Assembly: GCA_029204225.1 (NCBI GenBank)
Contig: CM055095.1
Location: 9,826,243-9,890,242, forward strand
Reading direction: 5' to 3'
Origin: Diphasiastrum complanatum
Lineage: Eukaryota > Streptophyta > Lycopodiopsida > Lycopodiales > Lycopodiaceae
Length of the DNA: 64,000 bases
Below, in pieces: positions 34,497-45,380 of the stretch. The notes beneath the pieces are model-generated. The model saw only the letters and a list, made by a program, of their open reading frames with translations, searched no databases and was not told where the DNA came from. How positions within the stretch are numbered: position 1 is the stretch's first letter; the number at the start of each line of letters is the position of its first letter. Made by a program: the position numbers and the translations under genes.

Positions 34497-34935
34497 AAGC
34501 CAAGCAGCAGGTGTGCAAGTTCATAAATCTTCAATCAGGTGTGCAAGTGCTTACTATTTGTTGTGCAAGTGCATAATCCCTCAAAAGTTTGTTTTGCGAG
34601 TTCCTAAACCCTCAGAAGTTTATTGTGCGAATCATTTCCAATTTTTTTTGCATTCTTCCAATCTGTGCGAGTCATTTCCAGGTTGTTTTTTGCATTCTTC
34701 CAATCTCTGCGAGTCATTTTGCCTTGTTTTTTGCATTCTTCCAATCTGTGTGAGTCATTTTGACTTGTTTTTTGACTTATTGAGGTTTGTGCGAGTCGTT
34801 TTGACTTATTAATTTTGCATCGTTCCCTTGTGCAAGTTAGTTCTAGTTGTTTTGGGAGTCCTTCAACCCTGTGCGAGTCATTTTGACTTGTTTTTTGACA
34901 TTCTTAAGGTGCGAGTTCCTTCATTTCCATGACTT
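34497..34935 (+). repeat. Minisatellite with a TGCGAGTCATTTT core, unit 41-42 bp
   Basis: Three consecutive units of 42, 41 and 41 bases (about 34651-34774) begin CATTCTTCCAATC and carry TGCGAGTCATTT. Looser copies of the core flank them on both sides from 34497 to 34935. GCGAGTCA is the reverse complement of the TGACTCGC motif found at 35.3-35.5 and 8.0-8.1 kb. An ORF across the region is an artefact of the repeat. Confidence 0.85.
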
Positions 34936-35261
34936 ATTCTACATCAGAAGGCCTTGTGCGAGTTATGTGCCCCTGAATGTGTGAAGTAATCGAAACCACC
35001 TAAACGATGTATGTGATAGCGGTTTTGCTCGCACTATTGGATGTCTAACTGAATGCTTTGCTAAAGTGTCCTTTTCAAGTTGCTGAAACACAAGTAGTTG
35101 TTTTATGAAATTTTGTTTATTGATGTCATCATGGAAATTCATTGTCAAATTTCTCACCCATTTTGATCTTCCCGCCATTTTTCTGACTCATCAACAAAAA
35201 TATCTCTCTGATCTTTCAATATTTTGATTTGCCATTAGCCAATATACTACGTGATCTACCT

Positions 35262-35465
35262 TGTACTAGACCGACGAGTCAAAAGTTGTCTCTGACTCGC
35301 ACCTGTCTGACTCACCCATTTTCTGGCTCGTCACTTGCTCCATCTGACTTGCCACCTTCCCAGACAACTTTGATTTATCAATTATAGTGAGTAGGTAGCT
35401 CGGCGAGTCAAAAAGTTCCGACTTGTGCATGCTTGACTCGCCGATCTCTGACTCGCCAACTGTGA
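35262..35465. repeat. TGACTCGCC motif array in both orientations
   Basis: TGACTCGCC occurs exactly twice (near 35432 and 35450), its reverse complement GGCGAGTCA once (near 35403), and variants such as TGACTCGCAC, TGACTCACCC, GGCTCGTCAC and TGACTTGCC several times. The array lies about 400-600 bases upstream of the TATA box of a copia LTR, so it may be part of the U3 region. Confidence 0.75.
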
Positions 35466-35875
35466 AAACCAAAAATTTTCCCAGACATTTGACAATCAGA
35501 ACCCATCTATATTTTTCTATTATTTTCATTTTTCTCGATTGCCTTTTGGTTTCACATTTACGCCGCCATCCATCCATCTTACTTTTATTTTGATCCCGAT
35601 TTGTGTGAAAGATTCAACTAGTTTGATCATATTTGCTATATTTCCATATTTGGCATATTGAGGCCAACTTTGTTTTTAGACTTAGAGATTGACTTTTCAA
35701 AGCTCATTAGTCTAAATGTCATTTGAATAAACACTTTTTGAAAGTGTGGGAAAGTTAGAAGGCGAGTTTGAGTAGATTCAAATTTGAATGTCGGGTACTT
35801 TGAATCTAGACCCAAAAATAGTAGGGTTAGCATTTTGGAGAGAAAGCCAAGTGGCCAAATAGGGTTTGGACCTGT

Positions 35876-35882
35876 TATAAAA
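35876..35882 (+). promoter_or_regulatory. TATA box in the copia 5' LTR
   Basis: TATAAAAGG lies about 375 bases before the LTR end at 36251, a plausible position for the U3/R border of the element. Confidence 0.5.
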
Positions 35883-36251
35883 GGATGTAACTCATGGAGA
35901 GAGTGATCTTCTCTCTTCTCTATCTCATTTCATGCTTATACATGGTTCTCTTGGGTTTTACTATTCATTGGTGCACTATACTTGTGATTGCATGCAATTT
36001 TATGTGTAGAATGATCTATATTTGTTATTTTTGGATCCACATGTGTGAAATACAGTAGCTTGCTAGTTTTGTACGGACAGAAACAGTACTTTATCTTTTC
36101 ATTCAAGCTTGATCAAGTTCTATTAGTGTTTGCATCTCATTTTGTGTGTAGATGCTGATTTTTCTACATTGGTGAGATTGGTAGTGTATTTCTCTTTCTA
36201 ACCAAAGATCTTTCAAGTGGATTGGATCTTAATGATATGAAATCCTTCACA

Positions 36252-36263
36252 TGGTATCAGAGC
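36252..36263 (+). other. Primer-binding site, tRNA-iMet type
   Basis: TGGTATCAGAGC is an exact match to the plant copia primer-binding site and follows the LTR end CCTTCACA at 36251. The 5' LTR extends upstream for an unknown length. Confidence 0.9.
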
Positions 36264-36831
36264 TTTTGTTTCAGGTTATGAAAGAGAAAATCAGATCTAT
36301 CAATGATTTGGTGAAGATGTCAAGGCTAGAGCATGCTAGAGGGGATTCTACACCAAAATCGAGTTTTTTGCTTTTGTAGATCAAGACCCTATATAGGTCT
36401 ATAAACTTGATCAGTTCCACTTGTTGATTTCAAATATTGGATTTGGCCAATTTTTGGATATCAGCCTAAGTGGTGGCTATTAGATTGCATAATCAAAATT
36501 TCAACATTTGCAAGTAGATTTGGAATAGTCAATCTTTTGTGATTTTGACAAAACCCTAATTTTGATTGGATCTCTAGATAGTGAGGTTGTTGGACTTCAT
36601 TTGAGTGTGTTTCAATCTTAGGAAGTGGCAAAAGTCACTATATTGAGGATAGATCATAGGTTGATCAAGATTCCATGATTCTATGTGTTGATTTGCTTGG
36701 TATAAGTGCTAGAAGAGAATTTGTGAGATAGTTTCAAATCTTGGTGATTTCTTTTGAAAGCATTTTTTGTTGTTCAAAGGAGTGTTTTTTGCATTGAAAC
36801 AGGCTGAAAAAGAAGATCAGGTCATTGCTAC

Positions 36832-38141
36832 ATGGCAACCTCAATTGGAGTCATGTTGGAAGCCAATGATAGGCTTACCTCAAGTAGCTATTCATTGTGG
36901 AAAGTGGGGATGGAGTCAATTCTTGAGATGAATGATGTTTTGGATATTGTTGTAGGTTTGGAGGAGAGACCAGCAACATAACAAGATCAAGTGAGGTATG
37001 ATAAGAGGGCCAAGAAGGCTCTACACATGGTAAAGATGAATGTTACCAATGAGCTTCTCAAGGAAGTTGGTAAGTGCGCATCATCTTTGGAAGCTTGGGA
37101 TTCATTGAAGAAGCTTTAGGAATCCAAGTCTACTTCTAGAGTGTTGACTCTAATAAGGCAAATGTTTTCTTGTTTAAAAAAGAATGAAGAAAGTCCAAGT
37201 AATTTTGTTTTGAGGATGAAAGCATTGAATGATAAGTTGGCTTGCATTGATGAAAGCATTAAGGAAGGAGAGCTTATTCAAGTGATTCTTAATGGCTTGT
37301 TGGATGCTCATGCTGACATTGTTCAAAGTATTGCTATTCAGAAGACTTTGCCAAGTTTGATGGATCTTCAAGAGATCTTGATCAATGAAGAATATAGGTT
37401 TCAAGCAAGAGGTGGATCTACATCGACACTTCAAAAGGATGCTATGTTTACAAAGGGCAAATTCAAGCGCAAAACCAAAAGTAAGTGGTCTAAAGGGCAA
37501 GATCAAGTGGATGCTTCTTCAAGTGGCAAAAAGAAGGATAGATCAAAGCTCAAGTGCTTTTATTGTGGCATCAAAGGACACTTTGCAAGTGAGTGCTACA
37601 AGAAGAAGAGAGATCAAAGAGACAAGCAAGGTAATCTTACTCTTGATGAGGATGGTTTGGATGTTCAAGATGCAAATGATGATGCTTTTGTGATGTCTTC
37701 ATGTGTGCTTGCTAATGATGGAGATCTAGATCCTTGGTGGATTGATAGTGGAGCAAGTTCACACATGACCTATCACAAAGAGTACTTCACTTCTTTGTTG
37801 GCATATGGAGATTACAAGAGGGTGATCTACACAGCCAATGATAGTGAGTGTGCAATCAAAGGGATTGGCACAATTCCTATTTCTCTCTCTACAAATAGGA
37901 ATGTTCATTTGGAGGATGTCTTGTTTATTCCATCTATTATCAAGAATTTGCTTAGTGTGAGTCAAATGCTAAATAAAGGCCTCAAGGTGGAGTTTGATGG
38001 AGATGCTTGTATGATCAAAAGGAAGGATGTCTTGATTGGAAAAGGTAAAAGGCAAGGGAAGTTGTTCAAACTAGATGCTTGTGTTATTGCTAACCAAGTT
38101 GGATGTGTTGCAAGAGAGCAAATTTATGATACATGCACTTA
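36832..38141 (+). pseudogene. Ty1-copia gag and protease, nearly open
   Basis: The frame opens at ATG 36832 and runs 436 codons with only two in-frame stops, TAA 36979 and TAG 37117. Gag includes RLTSSSYSLWKVGMESIL and the FVLRMKALNDKLACIDE region. A zinc knuckle of the CX2CX4HX4C type reads CFYCGIKGHFASEC at about 37557. Protease follows with WWIDSGASSHMT at 37735-37770 and DVLFIPSIIKNLLSVSQML at 37915-37975. The reading ends at 38141 before the GAG-pre-integrase domain, where an unrelated chromovirus half begins. It is well preserved compared with other relics in the window, so it is probably younger. Confidence 0.9.
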
Positions 38142-38184
38142 AAACTTGGAGGTGTTACCTTTATGTTAGTCAGTTTATAGTGTA

Positions 38185-39890
38185 TATAGTTCACCAACCT
38201 CTAAAGTAATTTTGTAATCAGAACTATCTGAGGGGTCGTAAAGCTCATTGGGCTGAGCTTATGCAAGAATTTGATCATGAGATCCGATATGTCAAGGGCA
38301 GCTCTAACCAAGTTGCGGATGCGCTTAGTCGGATTGGTGAACTAGATGAATTTTCATTCACCCAAATTTTCACTGATTTATATCTTTCACTGAGAGGGAG
38401 GTGTGAATCGGATTCTCATTTTGGTCCCATCTGAAAGATGGTGGAGACAGGAAAAAATGAGAGTGGAATAGAGATTTACTCACAAGAGTCTCAGGTTCCT
38501 AGGAAAGATAAGAAGATAGCAGAACAGTTCTCTATCCTAGGTGAGTTACTATGTCGGAATGGGAAAATTTGTGTATCAGCGGAGATGAGATAAAGAAGAG
38601 GATTCTTTATGAGTGTCATGACGTTCTATGTGTAGGCCATCCGAGTATACAAAGGACTTTGGACTTGGTCAGAAGAGAGTTTTATTGGCCAAAGCTCAAG
38701 CCATTGGTTGAGTCTTATGTGATTAAATGTAGACCTTGTCAGTTAGCCAAAGCTGAACTCTTGAAGAGTGGAGGGTTGTTACATCCCCTAGATATTTCTT
38801 AGAAACGATGGAAAAGTATATCTATGGATTTTGTGGTTGGACTTCCAAAGACCCAATGCCAAAATAATTCTATTTGGGTTGTGGTGGATAGGTTGACAAA
38901 GTTAGCTACTTTATACCAGTCAAGTCAACTGCTAAGGCTTCGGATTTAGCCCAGATATTTGTGGAAAGATTATTTAGGCTTTATGGACTACCAAGTGATA
39001 CAATTAGTGATAGAGATCCTAAATTTATAGGTCACTTTTGGTCAGCTGTATTCCATAAGCTAGAAACCTCGCTTAGTATTAGTTATTCTGATCATCCTGA
39101 ATCAGATGGCCAAACTGAGAGAACTAATCAGACTATGGAGGATATGTTGAGAACATATGTGTCTCACAGGCAATCTCAGTGGGAAGATTATGTTTCTTTG
39201 ATTGAGTTTGCTTATAACAGTAGGAAACATTCTGCTACTAGTTATAGTCCATTTATGCTGATGTACAATTTTCAACCTAGATCTCCAGTAAATGTGGAGA
39301 CAAAGTCTGTTAAGATCCATAAAGCTGCGGATATCTTGTATGATATGCATGAAATGTTGCAAGTGGCCTATGATTATATCTGGAGTGTTCAAGATAGAGC
39401 TAAGCACTATGACGATCTTAAGAGATCTCCCAGAGTTCTGAAAGCTGATGACTGGGCATATCTTAGAATACCTAAGGATTCTAAGACTATGCGTATGGGA
39501 AAGCATTATAAATTGTCTATTATATATTGTGGAACGTTTTGGATTATAAATAAAATTAGTTCTTTAGTTTACGAACTAGATCTTCAGAACAAGTCTATAG
39601 CTCACCCTATGTTTCATGTAAGCCGATTAAAATTAAGTTTACATGAAGGTGATGTAGTTGGTTCAGAGGAAGATTTTACCCATTTGGAGGACTTATTGCT
39701 TAGTGTTCTTTTGGAACCTAAAAAGGTACTCATAACAAAAAATAAACAATTGAGAAATCGTTCTATCTCTGAGTGCTTGATTAGGTGGAAGGGACGGACT
39801 GAGAATAATGATTCATGGGAGCGGGTCGAAAGCAAAAAGAAGAACTTCCTTGGTTTTCACTTCTAGATATAGAAGTGGTTCAAGGGGGGA
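38185..39890 (+). pseudogene. Chromovirus pol 3' half: RNase H end, integrase, chromodomain
   Basis: The RNase H end reads HEIRYVKGSSNQVADALSRI (38277-38337). The integrase zinc-binding region at 38585-38760 contains H(x)n and RPCQLAKAEL parts. The core starts [10 protein letters not shown] at about 38822. A frameshift near 38920 leads to a 302-codon frame (38961-39866) with LPSDTISDRDPKFIGHFWS, PESDGQTERTNQTMEDML and SYSPFMLMYNFQPRSP. All three acidic catalytic positions are visible. The C-terminus (about residues 265-295) is a chromodomain with SECLIRWKGR and SWERVES, which in this group guides integration to chromatin. The reverse transcriptase and everything 5' of it are missing. Confidence 0.92.
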
Positions 39891-40330
39891 TGTCATGTAT
39901 AAGGGAATTGAAATAATTCCTGACGTGGAAAGCCGGTCACTCCAGTTGTATGTGATTATTAATTATGCTACATCATTTCGGACATGGTCGTATCAACAAT
40001 TATTAATCATATGAGGGCCCAGACCTATAATTGGATATAGGAGCAGTTGCATGGTGAATGACTACTTTAATACAAGAATAGGAGGTCAATAGCTTAATAT
40101 AGGTTGCATGGAGATCCTAAGGAGAATATTCTCTTCTCGTGGAGAGAATACATACCATGGAAACTCGCCCATCTCCCTATTGGAGTATCATATTCTTAAG
40201 CCATATTCCCTCTCCTCTCTTGTATTCATGCCTTGTGGCTTGGGGGTGAAGGGTTAGGGTATTGACTAGCCTCTTCATGTTGGTTGGGTGGTTTATGCTC
40301 CATAGGTGTCCTTTTGGTTTGCATGTGACA
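39891..40330 (+). repeat. 3' LTR of the chromovirus
   Basis: The polypurine tract CAAGGGGGGA immediately precedes TGTCATGTATAAGGG at 39891, and the LTR ends GCATGTGACA at 40330, giving TGTCA..TGACA ends and 440 bases. Length and end sequence match the 445-bp LTR at 26346, but most of the body differs, so the two are related families. Confidence 0.8.
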
Positions 40331-40399
40331 GGATTCTTGAAGATCTTCACTTGGCAATCATTATACTATCCCAATGCATTTCATAGATGGAGATAATGG

Positions 40400-43215
40400 C
40401 AACTGAGTGCCTATCTATGCCAACCAGCTTAGAGGTACCAGATTTAGAGCTCCCATCAAGTGTTATTGATGCAGAGAAAACCATAGAATTGCCGAGTGCC
40501 CTAACAAACCACAAGGCAACTTTGTAGCTTTATGCCGTGATTGCGGGTATGGACATCCATATCTCACGTGTCCAATGAGAAGGAGAAACAAGGAGAGGTC
40601 TTTGCCCCTTTACGCCTAATGAGTCTGGTAGGAGAGCCCAAGGCATCTACAATGTCGGTATTCATCCAGACTAGAGCCCAGAAATGAAAAGAGAAGGAGC
40701 CATCCAAATTTGCCACTACCAGTCCTGCTAGTGGATCATCTGGCTCCTTATACGTAGGTGAATACCCTAATCCCACAGACGAGCAAGATAAATTTAGACA
40801 AATGAAGGAGTTGGTGAAAGAAGTTCAAGATCTATACCAAGCTAGAGAGGCAGCCTGAGAGCATGACCAATGTCAACCCGCCGAAGGTGAGAACGATCAA
40901 TGGCCCTCCGCTTCCCCTCACTCCCTAGTAAATCCAAGGTTACTACAGTTCATCCGTGAAACTGGAAAGAATGTGAATGAGCATTATAGTTTCAAAGTCC
41001 TTTTCCATAGTAAGGAAGAGGGGAAAGGCCCCACCACTGTCCTCATCGATCTATTGAGAAGTGATGTCAGAATGCCCTTAGGCACCTTACTCAAAACACA
41101 TCCAACCCCCTGGGAAGGATTGAAGACTTACATAGACAGACCATGTAGTGAGAAACTTGAAGTGCACCCTACCAATTTGGTGCTATATGTAGAGGTAGAG
41201 GGATCACAACCAGTCCACCAAATAGGGGTAGGTTGGGAGAAAGATGCCATCATGTAACCATTTCAATCACACATCGAGGATTTCCACAAGAATCAACCAT
41301 AGTCGATGGAGGATCCGGAGTGAACATCATTTCCTCCAAGCTTTATCATGAATGGGGTCTTACTCATTTGTTAGTACTCTTTTTACGATTCGACTAGATG
41401 AACAATCTAGAGTGAAACCATTAGACATAGCCAATGAAGTGCACAACAAAGTAGTCGGAGTTCGTTTCGTGCTAGATTTTGTAGTCTTGGATTTGCCTGA
41501 TTCTCCCCAATCTTATAGTGTCCTACTTGGTAGAACGTGGCTCAGAACCTCACAAGTTCTTCATGACTGGGGACAGAACCGTATCATGCTGCAAAATCAT
41601 GATTCCGTAGTCAAGATTGACCCTGATACTAGATCACAAAACCTACCAACCAAAGAGCCACGGTTTCTAGCTCTGTCACTACTATCCATTCTAACGAGGA
41701 GTCAAACAGTGAATGTCTTTGGAGGAAAATTGTCATACATGATGATTTGCAAACAGATATAGTAAACTGGACCAAAGCCCTAGCTCTGGTGGATTGTCTT
41801 TAGTTTGATGTCTCATTTGTTGAGCAATCGCCAAAGTGAAGGTCGACCATAGATTCATTTTATGATGAAGACGACATTCTGATCAAGCGATTAGCACAAC
41901 CAACGAAGAAATCTAGCAAAGGCCATCAAGACTCTGTACCACTATTTATGATGAGCCTAGAGGCTATACCCCAAGAGCCACTGCAAGGGATCTGTAGTGA
42001 GAAGGAAATAGAGGTTTCTTAGGTGTTCACGCTGGAAGAAGTTTGAGAGTATGAGAACGAAGATTTCCTCCACTATGTAGATCCTGATCGTTTTAAAGCC
42101 GCATCAAAATTTCGAAGTGCTAGATCCACGAAAGCCGATAGTAACCAAAAATCTCATCGAAATAGCATAACCCCACGAGACAATGTAGTTGTTGACCAAC
42201 CAGGAGTTACATGAGAAAATCCTCCACGATGTCGTAGAAAAACCCAAGCCTATGCATGATGTGCCACAATACTTCAAGGAATATTACGAGATGGATGAAG
42301 TAGTAGTGGTCATGCCCAAAGCTAAGAGAGAACCCATAGAAGAAACCTCCCAAGGAGCCAATGTTTACGAAGTCAATCCAGAACGAAAGAGATAGATCAA
42401 GTTGAAGAGGAAAGTCATATGGTATTAGTAGGAGAAGATGTAGAAGGAGAGGAACTCGAGGATCTCAAGGTACTTCTTTGCAAGTATCGCGACTGTCTTG
42501 CTTGGAATTATGCTGAGCTAGAGGGCATATCGCCAGATGTTGTGGTTCACACCATTCCACTGGTTGATGGTGCAAAACTCGAAGTTAGTAGAACCTATAG
42601 GTCTAATCCGCATTACGCCTAGCTAATCCAAGAAGAACCGAAAAAGCTTCTAGATGTAGAATTCATCTACGAGATGGAACACATTGATTGGGTATCACCT
42701 ATTGTGTAGTACCTAAGAAAAATAGAAAACCCAGAATCTGTGTGGACTACAAGAAACTTAACGTTGTAGCCAACAAGGACCATTTTCTTTTGCCATTCAT
42801 TGAAAATGTGTTAAAGAGAATAGCCGGAGTAGAAGCCTATATTTTTCTAGATGGATTTAGTGGCCATAATCAGGTGCAGATAGTCCCAAAAGATCATCAC
42901 AAGATTGCATTCTCCACTGAGTGGAGAACGTATGCATATAGAGTGATGTCATTTGGATTGTGCAATGCTCTCAACACTTTCCAACGAGTAATGAGTTATG
43001 TCTTCAAGGAATTTCTACTGAATTTTTTTGAAATTTTCATGGACAACTTGTGTGTCCACTCCTCTAGAGCTCAACATCTAGCTTGATGAGAAAGTGTTCA
43101 TCCAGTGTCGATTATTCGGCACATCCCTAAACCTGGCCAAATACCAATTCCTGGTCATGCATGGCATAGTGCTAGGCTTTGTAGTTTTGTGGCATGGTAT
43201 CGCCAAATCAAATGA
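40400..43215 (+). pseudogene. Ty3-gypsy relic: gag zinc knuckles, protease, reverse transcriptase
   Basis: Two cysteine-rich stretches (AECPNKPQGN and CRDCGYGHPYLTC, 40460-40575) mark the gag end. A spacer follows, then the protease with IVDGGSGVNIIS near 41305 and SYSVLLGRTWLRTSQVLHDW (41510-41570). Reverse transcriptase starts near 42420 (LLCKYRDCLAWNYAELEGI). It continues with CVVPKKNRKPRICVDYKKLN (42700-42760), FLDGFSGHNQVQI (42845-42883) and AFSTEWRTYAYRVMSFGLCN (42910-42970). The catalytic YxDD box reads FMDN (about 43036-43047), so the second aspartate is lost. The thumb continues to about 43215. Frameshifts and stops are frequent. The motifs fit the non-chromodomain (Tat/Athila-like) branch. 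Confidence 0.9.
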
Positions 43216-43579
43216 TGAGAGCACAAAGCAATAGCAGATGAAAATCGCATACTCGAAACTATCTCTGAGTAACTGAAAATTTTGTCTGATGCACTTCTGT
43301 TGATAAGCAATAAGCACTAATTTCAATACTCTAATTGAACTCTGTAAAGAAAAATTGAGCTAGAGAGTTATAGAAGTCTTTGATGATCAGCTATTTATAC
43401 TAAAGCAATTTAAGCATATCTGGTAGGACATCTAATCAGGTCATAGATCGCAATTGGCAGTTAGCCATAATGCGTTGTCATCCATCCAGTTAGGACTTCC
43501 TGAAAATTGATCTGAACAGCAGTTAGGGCACGTCTTTAGCTTTATAGCAAGCAGAACAATAACTATCGTTCTTCAACAT

Positions 43580-44516
43580 GTCGACTCCTTCAACTTTCGT
43601 CGACATCTTCGATAGATCGGATGTTGTCCGATATTTCAGAGCCACCTGTTGAGCAATTCCAGAGTATTTTAACAAATTGTGTAGAGACACAAATAAAACT
43701 ACAGAATTCGATATATGAATGGATGTAGATTAAAGATCAATTATTTGAACGAATCATTCCGATAGTAGAATAATCCAACAAAGTGTAGCTCAAAGAATAT
43801 TGTCTATGTACTCCAGATTCACTTAGAAAATCATGCATTGCATTTGAAATAAACTCTCCCCCTCCATTTGTATGTAGATATTTGATTTTCCTTCAAATAG
43901 TCTTTTGAATTGTTGGAAACACAGACATGTGTCTATTTTTTTCTTGATGAACATGATAGTAGTTCTTCAAGAATAATCATCGACAAATGTAATGAAATAC
44001 ATCGATCCATTGCATATTAGAGTCTATATCGGACCACAAAGATTGTAGTGAATAAGATCCAAAATGCCTTTAGCTCGATGACCTTGGCCTTTGGAAAATA
44101 TTAACCTTGCCTGCTTGCCAAGAATAAAAGTCTCACAAGTTTGTGTCGGTGAGGACTTGTTGATGTCGAAGCCTTCGACAAGTTTGTTGCAGAACATATA
44201 AGTGATGGTTCTCATATGCAGATGTCCAAGGCATTGGTGGCATAGAACATTCTTGTCGAATGAAGGTGTAGACACAGATTTTTCTTCAAAGGTGAGTGCA
44301 CATTCATGACTTAATGTATAGAGATGACCATCTCTATACCCTTTAACCAGAATGTTTGAGTTGTCATTGCGAATGAGGCATTGATCTGCATCGAAAATGA
44401 TAGTGTGGCCTCAATTAGCAATTCAACTGACCGATAGTAGGTTCTTGGTCAAGATTGGAACAAACAAAACATTCTCAATAAGTCAAGATGAACCATCGTC
44501 AAATATTCCAAGAACG
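43580..44516 (-). pseudogene. Ty1-copia relic: protease end, GAG-pre-integrase, integrase start
   Basis: On the minus strand, ENVLFVPILTKNLLSVS (about 44480-44430) is the protease end. GAG-pre-integrase follows with VLCHQCLGHLHMRTITY (44250-44200), then the integrase zinc region with CETFILGKQARLIF (about 44135-44095) and ILDLIHYNLCGPI (44063-44025). Decayed integrase continues to about 43900. Farther left the sequence has no readable domain. The piece ends abruptly on the right, where a plus-strand integrase fragment begins. Confidence 0.8.
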
Positions 44517-44518
44517 TG

Positions 44519-44606
44519 CAAACTCAAAACTGGTAAAAGAATCAAAACACTGAGGTCAGACAACGGGGGCATGACATATTGTTTGCCCCTAAAATTCATG
44601 TCTTGA
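44519..44606 (+). pseudogene. Short Ty1-copia integrase fragment, opposite strand
   Basis: KTGKRIKTLRSDNGG, the region around the second catalytic aspartate of copia integrase, reads on the plus strand at 44527-44571. It abuts the minus-strand protease reading that ends near 44516. Confidence 0.7.
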
Positions 44607-45029
44607 TCAAATTTAGGCCCTTTTGAAGATTTTCCAATGCTTCAAGGAACATAGATCTGAGCTTTGACAACAAAAATTTTAAATGTTGCAAACGTTAATT
44701 TGATGTTTTCAAAAAAAAATTATAATGGCCATGTTGTTTATATGAAGCCTACTCCTCTTGTATAAGTTCTCGATTGATGCAATAGACTAGTTAATTGCTC
44801 CTTTATCTTTCCTTAAGCCAATTCCCCTGTAATTTTTCCATTTACCAAGTACATTTGTTTCCATGAGTTTTTTCCTCCATGGTTTTGCCCATTCCTTTCA
44901 TTTGCTTGACAACTTCCAACAAACAATATTCATAAAAAGTGGAATCATATTCACATTCATTTGCACAACTTGAATTCACTATATATAAAAAAATTGGTTC
45001 ATCAAAAAATTAATAAACTAAGTAAAATT

Positions 45030-45380
45030 ATCTTTCACCTATCATCCAAGTGTTGTCTTGGTTGGTTAGCTTGGCATCCAAAATTCTTTTGTCCCAGGTT
45101 CAAGCCCCTCTTGGGAACCAAATGCATTGCTGACGCTACTATTGCCTCCGTTGTTGCAAATCATATCTCCTACAATCACAATAGTAGTTACTTATTTATG
45201 GGTTGTGGGTTTTACAAATCGATATTGTGGAATGGAAGAACGGAACCAGCATAGAACAAACCAACAATTACTAGAAGACAATCAACAGGGAAGCTGGTGC
45301 AGGTTCACAAGTATTGTATTAGGTTTGCACTGGCAAGCGTTGATAGTATCATTGTCTTTGACGAATCTATGACATTTTGC
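45030..45380 (+). mobile_element. tRNA-derived SINE-like element, second copy
   Basis: An A-box-like TTGGTTGGTTAGCTTGG lies at 45058-45074 and a B box GGTTCAAGCCCC at 45097-45108. GCATCCAAAATTCTTTTGT between them and CTTGGGAACCAA after them match the minus-strand copy near 600. The right limit is uncertain, and no target-site duplication was identified. Confidence 0.5.

Noticed and set aside
34432-34812. 126-codon ORF with repeated FLHSSNLCESF
   Set aside because: The peptide repeat is simply the translation of the 41-42 bp minisatellite.
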